Assembly: GCA_934438035.1 (NCBI GenBank)
Contig: CAKSBK010000083.1
Span: 1-5,514 of the forward strand
DNA length: 5,514 nt
Direction: 5' to 3'
From: an uncultured Christensenellaceae bacterium
GTDB taxonomy: Bacteria > Bacillota > Clostridia > Christensenellales > Christensenellaceae
Shown in pieces: positions 1-5,508 of this stretch. A model generated the notes under the pieces. The model was not told the DNA's origin. It searched no databases and was given only the letters and a program-made list of their open reading frames with translations. The position numbers and the translations under genes were made by a program. Positions within the stretch are counted from its first letter, which is position 1, and every line of letters starts with the position of its first letter.

Positions 1-81
1 ATATTTGAGAGGGCGCATATGCGTCAACTTGGGTGGCACCGCAGGCTATATCCTGTCCCATATTTTGGGACAGGTTTTTTT
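1..81 (+). promoter_or_regulatory. T-box riboswitch, 3' part (5' end cut by window edge)
   Basis: A tRNA-sensing leader that controls transcription of the operon at 199-2899. The conserved T-box element is at 31-42, GGGTGGCACCGC. The antiterminator can be drawn in full: TGGG (30-33) pairs with CCCA (57-60), the 7-nt bulge TGGCACC (34-40) is the site that receives the tRNA 3' end, and GCAGG (41-45) pairs with CCTGT (52-56, one G-U), closing a loop at 46-51. The 3' arm of the antiterminator (52-60) is exactly the 5' arm of the terminator, so the two folds exclude each other. A small hairpin, GGCGC/GCGTC (12-16 with 21-25), sits just upstream. Stem I with the specifier codon lies before the window, so specificity cannot be read directly. 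The variable bulge base C37 would pair with a G73 discriminator, as in bacterial tRNA-Trp (also Ser, Asn, Asp and others). The T-box call is very secure; the Trp assignment is inference from the downstream genes. Confidence 0.95.
52..81 (+). terminator. T-box intrinsic terminator
   Basis: CCTGTCCCA (52-60) and TGGGACAGG (66-74) form a perfect 9-bp stem with loop TATTT, followed at once by seven T (75-81). It is the off-state of the T-box. Its 5' arm is shared with the antiterminator, so binding of uncharged tRNA would prevent it from forming. Confidence 0.95.
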
Positions 82-109
82 ATTTCAACTTTAAGAAAGG
101 ATTATCGGA

Positions 110-166
110 ATGAAGCTTTACAGACGATGGCGCAGCTCCTTACGCCGGTTAATAAATATACATTAA
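110..166 (+). CDS. candidate Trp-codon leader peptide (18 aa)
   Basis: A short ORF between the T-box terminator and trpX encodes MKLYRRWRSSLRRLINIH and ends at TAA 164-166. It has its own good ribosome binding site, AAAGGA at 96-101, 8 nt before the ATG. Codon 7 (TGG, 128-130) is the only Trp codon in any gene I propose here. Six nt after it begins CTCCTTA (136-142), the exact complement of the trpX Shine-Dalgarno. A ribosome waiting at codon 7 would cover most of that segment. One that reaches the stop codon would have moved past it. This suggests translational attenuation, as described for the rtpLP leader peptide of the B. subtilis rtpA operon, which also follows a T-box. Against it: there is only one Trp codon (rtpLP has three), there are several Arg codons, and no homology evidence is available. 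It could be a chance ORF. Confidence 0.5.
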   Translation: MKLYRRWRSSLRRLINIH

Positions 167-189
167 AATAATCTATTAAATTTAAGGAG
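136..189 (+). promoter_or_regulatory. anti-Shine-Dalgarno / Shine-Dalgarno pair before trpX
   Basis: CTCCTTA (136-142) is a perfect 7-base complement of TAAGGAG (183-189), the trpX ribosome binding site, and G135 can add a G-U pair with T190. Pairing would hide the trpX start region. The same segment sits in the 10-nt loop of a possible hairpin, GGCG (129-132) with CGCC (143-146). It can also pair with the leader peptide's own AAGGA (97-101). The complementarity is seen directly; the regulatory role is inferred. Any anti-SD-like sequence will match a strong SD, so chance is possible. Confidence 0.5.
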
Positions 190-198
190 TAACTAAAA

Positions 199-1215
199 AT
201 GAAAAAAATAATATCTATAATTGCAGCTTTGTTTGTTCTTATCTTTTCCGTATGCGCATGCTCTTCTAACGAAAAAGCCGACGTCCCTTCTAAGACCGAA
301 ACATCCGTTGATGACGTTAAATCGGACAAAAAGGTGTTTAAAATAGGCTTAAGCCAATACGGCGAGCACGCTTCTCTCGATAATTGCAGAGAGGGCTTTA
401 TAAAGGGGCTTACGGAAGCGGGCTTAAGCGAAGAGGATTTTGAAATCGATTACGAAAACGCCGGCTTTGACGACACTGTTGCCGCTCAGATTGCTCAGAA
501 GTTTTCTGCGGATAACGTAGACCTTATGTGCGCGGTAGCAACTCCCTCGGCAACGGCATGCTTTGCGGCGGCTGAGGATAAAAACATTCCCGTTATATTT
601 ACGGCGATTACCGACCCCGAAGCTGCGGGACTTGCAAGCGGAAACATAACGGGTACATCTGATAAGCTCCCCGTCGACGCCCAGCTTGAGCTTATAAGAA
701 AAATTCAGCCCGAAGCAAAAACAATAGGCATAGTATACACGACCTCCGAGCCTAACAGCGTTTCCGCAATAGAGGAATATAAAGAAAAAGCCTCCGATTA
801 CGGCTTTACGATTGAAGCTATGGGCGTTACAAGCCAGGCTGAAGTAACTCAGGCTATAGACAATCTTATAAACAAGGGCGTAGACTGCTTCTCAAACTTA
901 ACGGATAATAACGTAGTAGGCGTGCTTTCTTCCATACTTGAAAAGACAAACGAGGCGGGTATCCCGGTATACGGAAGCGAAATAGAGCAGGTTAAGCTCG
1001 GCTGTGCTGCATGCGCCGGTATTGACTATTACGCTCTCGGCATTCAGACGGGCAAGATGGCGGTAAGAATTTTAAACGGCGAAAAGGCGGAGGATATTCC
1101 CTTTGAAACCATAACGGAATACGGCATATATATTAACAGCGAGGCTATAGACAGCTTTAACCTTACCATTCCCGACGATATTAAGGACAAGGCTCAGGAA
1201 GCAAAAGCGGTTTGA
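199..1215 (+). CDS. trpX: ABC transporter substrate-binding lipoprotein, TrpX-like (tryptophan)
   Basis: The extracellular binding protein of an ABC importer, 338 aa, of the ABC_sub_bind family (PF04392). Residues 1-20 are a lipoprotein signal peptide, with predicted lipidated Cys21 in VCAC. A Ser/Asp/Lys-rich linker runs to about residue 45. The family pattern follows: GLSQYGEH (50-57), a DLMCAVATPSAT stretch, TDPEAAGL (138-145) with NITGTSD (149-155), EPNS (184-187), TDNN (235-238) and GIDYYALG (274-281). The ATG at 199 has TAAGGAG 9 nt upstream. Membership in the family shared with streptococcal TrpX is clear from these motifs. Tryptophan as substrate is inferred from that family, the T-box with a C bulge base, and the Trp codon in the leader. 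The family also has members annotated for other small substrates. The protein has no Trp residue, which would suit expression during Trp starvation. Confidence 0.9.
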   Translation: MKKIISIIAALFVLIFSVCACSSNEKADVPSKTETSVDDVKSDKKVFKIGLSQYGEHASLDNCREGFIKGLTEAGLSEEDFEIDYENAGFDDTVAAQIAQKFSADNVDLMCAVATPSATACFAAAEDKNIPVIFTAITDPEAAGLASGNITGTSDKLPVDAQLELIRKIQPEAKTIGIVYTTSEPNSVSAIEEYKEKASDYGFTIEAMGVTSQAEVTQAIDNLINKGVDCFSNLTDNNVVGVLSSILEKTNEAGIPVYGSEIEQVKLGCAACAGIDYYALGIQTGKMAVRILNGEKAEDIPFETITEYGIYINSEAIDSFNLTIPDDIKDKAQEAKAV

Positions 1216-1242
1216 TTAATTAAAAAATAAGGAGATATAAAA

Positions 1243-2133
1243 GTGTTGGAACTTTTAATTTCAACGGTTACGCAGGGCTTTATTTATGCCCTGCTTTCCT
1301 GCGGTGTATATATAACATATAAAATATTGGATTTTCCGGATTTAACGGTAGACGGCTCTTTTCCGTTAGGCGCGGCAGTTACCGCGGTTCTTCTCGTCAA
1401 CGGAGTAAACCCGTATTTGACGCTTTTAATAGCGGCGCTTGTCGGCGCGGCTGCGGGGCTTATAACGGGCGTTATACACGTAAAGCTTAAGGTAAGAGAC
1501 CTTCTTGCGGGAATAATCACTATGACGGCGCTTTTCTCCGTCAATTTGCAGATAGCGGGTTCAAACCTCGCGGTTGAAAGAAGCTATGATACCATTTTCA
1601 GTTCTTCTTTAACAGAAGCTATTTTCGGAGATCTTCCTCTTATATATAAAAAGCTCATTATCTCCTTTATTCTTATAGTAATAGTTAAGGTTATTTTAGA
1701 CGTTTATTTCAAGACAAAGAGCGGACTTCTTCTGCGGGCAACGGGCGATAACGACGTTCTTGTGACCTCTCTTGCAAAAGACAAGGGCAAGATGAAAATT
1801 GTGGGACTTGTAATAGCCAATGCGCTTGTCGCGCTTGCGGGCTGCGTGGTTTGCCATGAACAGAGGAGCTTTGCCGCAACTATGGGAACAGGCCAAATGG
1901 TGTTCGGCTTAGCGGCGGTAATTATCGGAACAACGGCGTTTAAAAGACTTGGTTTTGTTAAAGGAACGACATGCGCAATATTCGGAAGCGTTATATATAA
2001 AATCTGCATACAGCTCGCCCTAAGCGCAGGACTTCCGGCAAACCTCTTAAAGCTGATAACAGCGGTATTATTCCTTATAATTCTCGTACTCGGTAATCTT
2101 AACAAGAAAAAGGCGGTAAAGAACAATGCTTGA
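1243..2133 (+). CDS. trpY: ABC transporter permease, TrpY-like
   Basis: The membrane subunit of the importer, 296 aa, of the branched-chain amino acid/ribose permease type (BPD_transp_2, PF02653). About eight or nine hydrophobic segments are visible, roughly at 3-28, 40-56, 58-80, 87-106, 137-156, 185-205, 214-234, 240-260 and 265-286. The family-typical DFPDLTVDGSFPLG lies at 30-43. A cytoplasmic loop with LRATGDN (164-170) is the likely coupling segment for the ATPase. The GTG at 1243 is preferred over the adjacent TTG at 1246 because AAGGAG (1229-1234) is 8 nt from the GTG and 11 nt from the TTG. The gene follows trpX by 27 nt and its last 8 nt overlap trpZ, so the three are one transcript with likely translational coupling. 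It contains no Trp. A permease of this importer is secure; the substrate is inferred as for trpX. Confidence 0.9.
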   Translation: MLELLISTVTQGFIYALLSCGVYITYKILDFPDLTVDGSFPLGAAVTAVLLVNGVNPYLTLLIAALVGAAAGLITGVIHVKLKVRDLLAGIITMTALFSVNLQIAGSNLAVERSYDTIFSSSLTEAIFGDLPLIYKKLIISFILIVIVKVILDVYFKTKSGLLLRATGDNDVLVTSLAKDKGKMKIVGLVIANALVALAGCVVCHEQRSFAATMGTGQMVFGLAAVIIGTTAFKRLGFVKGTTCAIFGSVIYKICIQLALSAGLPANLLKLITAVLFLIILVLGNLNKKKAVKNNA

Positions 2134-2899
2134 GCTTAAAAACATTTGTAAGACGTATAACCCCGGAACGCTTACAGAGACAACTCTGTTTACCGACCTT
2201 TCACTTAAAATAGAAGACGGAGAATTCGTCTCGGTTGTTGGAAGCAACGGAAGCGGAAAAACAAGCTTATTAAATATCATCTGCGGCAGTATTCCTATAG
2301 ATTCGGGCGAAGTGATTATTAACGGCAAGTGCATAAACAAGCTTAAAGATTATAAGAGATATGCAAAAATCGGAAGAGTATATCAAAACCCGGCGGTAGG
2401 AACCTGTCCTAACATGACGATACTTGAAAACATGGCGCTTGCGGATAACAAGGGAAAAAGCTTTAATCTTTCAATGGGCGTGAATAAAAAAAGAATACCT
2501 TTCTATAAGGAATCCTTAAGAGCGCTGGGGCTGGGGCTTGAAGATAAGCTTCAGGTAAAGGTAGGCTCGCTTTCGGGAGGTCAAAGGCAGGCGCTTTCTC
2601 TTCTTATGACAACTTTAACTCCTATCGATTTTTTGATTTTGGATGAACACACGGCTGCGCTTGACCCGAGAACCGCAGATATAATAATGCAGCTTACGGA
2701 TAAGGTGGTTAAAGAGAAAAAACTTACGGCGATCATGGTGACGCATAATTTGCGATACGCCGTAGAATACGGAACAAGGCTTTTGATGACTGATAAAGGA
2801 AAGCTCATTATAGACAAAAAAGGCGAAGAAAAGGCTTCGCTTACGGTTGACAGTCTTTTAAGCGTGTTTAACGCAATAAGCGTAGAGTGCGGAAATTAA
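2126..2899 (+). CDS. trpZ: ABC transporter ATP-binding protein, TrpZ-like
   Basis: The cytoplasmic ATPase that powers the importer, 257 aa, a usual length for a single nucleotide-binding domain. All catalytic elements are present: Walker A GSNGSGKT (39-46, Lys45), Q-loop Gln87 in RVYQNP, signature LSGGQRQ (149-155), Walker B FLILDE (169-174, Glu174), D-loop ALD (178-180) and the switch His207 in MVTHN. The LDEHTAALDP form of Walker B/D-loop fits the ATPase group paired with PF04392 binding proteins. The ATG is inside the end of trpY (8-nt overlap), with AGGCGG (2111-2116) 9 nt before it. An intrinsic terminator follows within 10 nt, so this is the last gene of the operon. It contains no Trp. 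The domain call is certain; the tryptophan assignment rests on the operon context. Confidence 0.92.
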   Translation: MLELKNICKTYNPGTLTETTLFTDLSLKIEDGEFVSVVGSNGSGKTSLLNIICGSIPIDSGEVIINGKCINKLKDYKRYAKIGRVYQNPAVGTCPNMTILENMALADNKGKSFNLSMGVNKKRIPFYKESLRALGLGLEDKLQVKVGSLSGGQRQALSLLMTTLTPIDFLILDEHTAALDPRTADIIMQLTDKVVKEKKLTAIMVTHNLRYAVEYGTRLLMTDKGKLIIDKKGEEKASLTVDSLLSVFNAISVECGN

Positions 2900-2906
2900 A
2901 AGAGTT

Positions 2907-2944
2907 AAAAAGAGCGTCGGTGTAAAGATTCCGCGCTCTTTTTT
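2907..2944 (+). terminator. intrinsic terminator of the trpXYZ operon
   Basis: AAAAAGAGCG (2907-2916) pairs with CGCTCTTTTT (2934-2943), a 10-bp stem of which the outer part is A-U. The T-run TTTTTT at 2939-2944 begins in the 3' arm. The loop is 17 nt and may fold further through GG/CC. It starts 7 nt after the trpZ stop codon. Confidence 0.85.
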
Positions 2945-2955
2945 ATTGTTTTCCC

Positions 2956-2982
2956 GCTCTTATAAAGGGCTTCTTTTTTTTT
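2956..2982 (+). terminator. possible second, weaker terminator
   Basis: GCTCTT (2956-2961) can pair with AAGGGC (2965-2970), six pairs including one G-U, with a tight 3-nt loop. It is followed by TTC and then nine T (2974-2982). The long T-run suggests a backup terminator, but the stem is short. Confidence 0.4.
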
Positions 2983-3020
2983 GCCTCAAACATATACATA
3001 TTTAAAGCGGAGGTGTTTTA

Positions 3021-3299
3021 ATGAAGAAAAAAAGAAAAAAGCCCTGCCGAAAAGAATACGAATTTTCGCCTAAAGCAATTAACGAGGGCGTTTTAGTATA
3101 TATTTATGATGAAGCGGGATGTATTGTAAGAAATTATTTTTCCGTTTTTTTCTATTCAGAAAATATGATATTGATAGAAACAAAAAGAGGCCGGCTTGCT
3201 TTAAGAGGGAAAAATCTGCTTATTGCGCAAAGCGACTGCACGGATATTAAAATAACCGGAAAGGTTGAAGCGTGTGAATTTTCCGGGAGGGAAGCATGA
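3021..3299 (+). CDS. yqfC: sporulation protein YqfC (YabP/YqfC family)
   Basis: A small protein of 92 aa, the usual size for the YabP/YqfC family (PF07873). It has a basic N-terminus (MKKKRKKP), then a predicted all-beta domain at about residues 24-88. This carries the family pattern: an aromatic-rich strand (YFSVFFYSENMILIE), the glycine-marked GRLALRGKNLLI, and a final strand KITGKVEACEF. There is no signal peptide or membrane segment. In B. subtilis yqfC belongs to the mother-cell sigma-E regulon; the biochemical role is not established. The ATG at 3021 has a strong GGAGG (3009-3013) 7 nt upstream. Its stop overlaps the yqfD start in ATGA (3296-3299). The strict pairing with yqfD supports the call and points to joint function, probably YqfC acting next to membrane-bound YqfD. 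Family assignment is by remembered pattern and synteny. Confidence 0.88.
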   Translation: MKKKRKKPCRKEYEFSPKAINEGVLVYIYDEAGCIVRNYFSVFFYSENMILIETKRGRLALRGKNLLIAQSDCTDIKITGKVEACEFSGREA

Positions 3300-4489
3300 A
3301 AGACGCTCATAGGGGAAAATTAAAAATAACGATAGCGGGGGAAAATCCCTTTCGCATATTTAACCTTGCTCTTTTTTGCGGAGCAAGGCTATACGATGTA
3401 AAAACAGAAAAAGACAGTGAACTTTCGGCATATATAAGCCCTGCGGACTATTTGCGTCTTAAACGAAAAAAAGCTTTTGCGTCGGTTAAGTTAAAGAGCA
3501 AAGGAATATTTGCCTATTTTTTAAAAAAGGGATTAATAATTTCTTTGGCAATTTTTTTAATCGCCGCATGCGCAATGATTTTTTTAGGAAAGCTTTATAT
3601 TTTAGATATCAGAATTTCCGGAATAAAAAGCATATCTCAATACGAATTAAGAGAACTTTTAAAAGAGAATGGTGCATATAGGTTTGCACTGAAAAGCTCG
3701 ATAGATACGCAAAAAGCTGAGGAGGAAATAAAAGAAAAATTTCCCGCTGCGGATATCGTTAACGTATATTTTAAAGGGAGCGACCTTGTGGTTTTTATAA
3801 TTGAAGGAAGTCCGAAGCCGGAAATAAAAAGTAATGAGCCTTGCGATATAATAGCAAGCGAGGACGGAATAATAGAAGAAGCGGACGTCGTTTCCGGGGA
3901 AAGCCAAATTAAAAGGCATATGCAGGTTAAAAAGGGAGATGTTCTCGTTAAAGGAAATTATATAAAAAACGAAACCTCCTATTCGGTTCATTCGCAGGCA
4001 AAAATAATTGCGGCGGTGGATTATACTCAAATATTGAGCGAAAAAAACGAAAACGAGCTGAAAATAAAAACAGGGCGGGAAACTTTGCTTAAATATTTGA
4101 AAATCGGTAAAACTTACGTTAAAATAGACGGAGAGAATGATTTTAAATCATTTACTTATAATATTGATAGGGTTCGCGTCGTAGGAGAAAATCAACCGTT
4201 ATTTTTTAAGCTTTTTTATATTAAATGTGAAGAAATGAGAAAAGCGGAGGATCCGTCGGGCACCGTTCTTGCTTCCCGTCTTAAGGAAAAGGCGTTTTAT
4301 ATGATAAAAAACAAGCTTCCCAAAGACGCGGAAATTAAGAAAATCACGTCAGATGTATATCTTAAAGAGGACGATACGCTTGTTGCTGCGGTTACGCTCA
4401 CGGTTTTACAGGATATCGGAAAAGTTTCGGCGGCAAACCCCTTACCGGAGGATAAAAGTATTGGAGAACAGCGAGAGAATATCGGCTAA
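3296..4489 (+). CDS. yqfD: sporulation protein YqfD
   Basis: A membrane protein of 397 aa, a normal length for the YqfD family (PF06898), needed for or linked to sporulation and made in the mother cell in B. subtilis. Residues 1-75 are a cytoplasmic N-terminal domain rich in Lys. One membrane helix spans about 79-97. The outside part starts with a POTRA/FtsQ-like segment (LDIRISGIKSIS, 103-114). It continues with a hairpin-type domain containing EDGII (189-193) and VKKGDVLVKG (211-220), resembling barrel-sandwich folds. A Lys/Glu-rich C-terminal region ends in LTVLQDIG plus a tail of about 20 residues. The ATG at 3296 overlaps the yqfC stop by 4 nt, with GGGAGG (3285-3290) 5 nt upstream. The last 29 nt overlap phoH. 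The protein contains no Trp, unusual because YqfD members as I remember them carry Trp just after the membrane helix. Confidence 0.9.
   Translation: MKDAHRGKLKITIAGENPFRIFNLALFCGARLYDVKTEKDSELSAYISPADYLRLKRKKAFASVKLKSKGIFAYFLKKGLIISLAIFLIAACAMIFLGKLYILDIRISGIKSISQYELRELLKENGAYRFALKSSIDTQKAEEEIKEKFPAADIVNVYFKGSDLVVFIIEGSPKPEIKSNEPCDIIASEDGIIEEADVVSGESQIKRHMQVKKGDVLVKGNYIKNETSYSVHSQAKIIAAVDYTQILSEKNENELKIKTGRETLLKYLKIGKTYVKIDGENDFKSFTYNIDRVRVVGENQPLFFKLFYIKCEEMRKAEDPSGTVLASRLKEKAFYMIKNKLPKDAEIKKITSDVYLKEDDTLVAAVTLTVLQDIGKVSAANPLPEDKSIGEQRENIG
4447..4463 (+). promoter_or_regulatory. ribosome binding site and TTG start of phoH
   Basis: GGAGG (4447-4451) lies 9 nt before TTG (4461-4463), both inside the end of yqfD. 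This decides the phoH start. The upstream ATG in the same frame (4353) would add 36 Arg-rich residues lying wholly in yqfD coding sequence, unlike any PhoH N-terminus I know. From the TTG the protein reads MENSERISAKFEFE, a normal PhoH beginning. Confidence 0.85.
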
Positions 4490-5438
4490 ATTTGAATTTG
4501 AAACAATTGACGAAATGATGGCTGTGTTCGGCAGTCTTGACGAATATATAAAGCTGATAGAAAAAAAGACAAATACGCAGATTTCGGCAAAAGACGAGTT
4601 TGCAACGATTTACGGAGCAAAAGAAGACGCGGACGCGGCGGTACAGGTACTGAAAAGTGCTTGCGCACTCTTCAGAAACGGGGAATATATAGATGAAAAC
4701 AGAATCAGCTATCTTATAGATTCCGCTATTGAGGGAAACGCAGAGGAAGCAACGAAGGGAATGGGGGATATTGTAGCCATAACCCATAAAGGAAAGCCCG
4801 TTAAATGCAGAACGCTCGGTCAAAAAAACTATATGAAAGCGATAGATAAAAATACTGTAGTAATAGCCATAGGGCCTGCAGGAACGGGGAAAACATATCT
4901 TGCAATGGCAAAAGCAATCGTCGCATTAAAAAATAAAGAAATATCGAGAATTATTTTAACGCGCCCTGCGGTTGAAGCGGGGGAAAAACTCGGATTTTTG
5001 CCGGGAGATTTACAGGACAAGGTGGATCCGTACCTTCGCCCGCTATATGACGCTCTTTATGACTTCATGGGACCCGAAGGATATGCAAAGCTTCAGGAAA
5101 AAGGAGTTATTGAGGTTGCTCCGTTAGCTTATATGAGAGGGCGTACGCTTACGGATTCTTTCATAATTCTTGACGAAGCGCAAAATTGCAGCCCGGAACA
5201 AATGAAAATGTTTTTGACCAGATTCGGAGAAAATTCAAAAGTCGTCGTTACGGGCGATATTACGCAAATAGACCTGCCGGAGGAAAGAAAGAGCGGCCTT
5301 AAACGCACTGCGGATATATTAAAAGATATCGACGGCGTGGAGGTTATTTACCTTACGAATAAGGACGTTGTTCGCCATAGATTGGTTAAAGACATAATTA
5401 AAGCGTTTGAGAAGTACGAAAAAACAAGGAATCAATAA
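4461..5438 (+). CDS. phoH: PhoH-like ATPase (PhoH/YbeZ family)
   Basis: A cytoplasmic nucleotide-binding protein of 325 aa from the TTG start, close to the roughly 320 aa of Bacillus PhoH. Residues 1-75 form the small N-terminal domain typical of the family. The PhoH ATPase core (PF02562) runs from about 113 to 318. It shows the lead-in RTLGQKNYMKAI (117-128), Walker A GPAGTGKT (138-145, Lys144), TRPAVEAGEKLGFLPGD (167-183), DPYLRPLYDAL (189-199), Walker B IILDEAQN (235-242, Asp238-Glu239), the TGDITQIDLP motif (264-273) and a C-terminal RHRLVK (305-310). The core is related to superfamily 1 helicases. In bacteria this protein works with the endoribonuclease YbeY in rRNA maturation and quality control, and the yqfC-yqfD-phoH order is common in Firmicutes. 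Here a terminator follows directly, so pgpH and ybeY, which usually come next, are not in the same short transcript. No key residue is missing. Confidence 0.95.
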   Translation: MENSERISAKFEFETIDEMMAVFGSLDEYIKLIEKKTNTQISAKDEFATIYGAKEDADAAVQVLKSACALFRNGEYIDENRISYLIDSAIEGNAEEATKGMGDIVAITHKGKPVKCRTLGQKNYMKAIDKNTVVIAIGPAGTGKTYLAMAKAIVALKNKEISRIILTRPAVEAGEKLGFLPGDLQDKVDPYLRPLYDALYDFMGPEGYAKLQEKGVIEVAPLAYMRGRTLTDSFIILDEAQNCSPEQMKMFLTRFGENSKVVVTGDITQIDLPEERKSGLKRTADILKDIDGVEVIYLTNKDVVRHRLVKDIIKAFEKYEKTRNQ

Positions 5439-5443
5439 TTTTT

Positions 5444-5467
5444 AAAGGCAAGCGATTGCCTTTTTTT
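5444..5467 (+). terminator. intrinsic terminator after phoH
   Basis: AAAGGCAA (5444-5451) and TTGCCTTT (5456-5463) form a perfect 8-bp stem closed by a GCGA tetraloop (GNRA class). The T-run is seven long (5461-5467) and starts in the 3' arm. It begins 6 nt after the phoH stop codon. Confidence 0.9.
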
Positions 5468-5479
5468 ATTTAAAACATG

Positions 5480-5508
5480 ATGAAAAAATATTAGATATGT
5501 TGTATAAT
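5480..5508 (+). promoter_or_regulatory. sigma-A-type promoter reading out of the window
   Basis: A consensus -10 box TATAAT (5503-5508) has ATGAAA (5480-5485), matching TTGACA at 4 of 6 positions, 17 nt upstream. The spacer is A/T-rich. It stands 13 nt after the phoH terminator T-run and would start a transcript for the gene beyond the right edge, possibly pgpH or another gene of the ybeY region. Confidence 0.7.

Noticed and set aside
140..169. TAAAAT (164-169) as a -10 box of an internal promoter before trpX
   Set aside because: No -35-like hexamer at 16-18 nt upstream, and the region is generally A/T-rich; the T-box upstream already explains transcription.
102..329. Minus-strand ORF of 75 aa across the leader and trpX start
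   Set aside because: It overlaps a well-supported gene and leader, has no recognisable domain, and does not resemble a real protein.
1704..2126. Minus-strand ORFs inside trpY (including one of 140 aa)
   Set aside because: These are shadows of the permease frame with low-complexity composition; the + strand gene has motifs, an RBS and operon context.
4136..4152. AT-rich palindrome AATGATTT-T-AAATCATT inside yqfD
   Set aside because: One-nt centre, A/T-only apart from one G and one C, inside coding sequence of an AT-rich genome; no sign of a regulator site.
4398..4823. Minus-strand ORF of 141 aa across yqfD/phoH
   Set aside because: Cys/Phe-rich shadow translation with no domain; PhoH on the + strand is certain.
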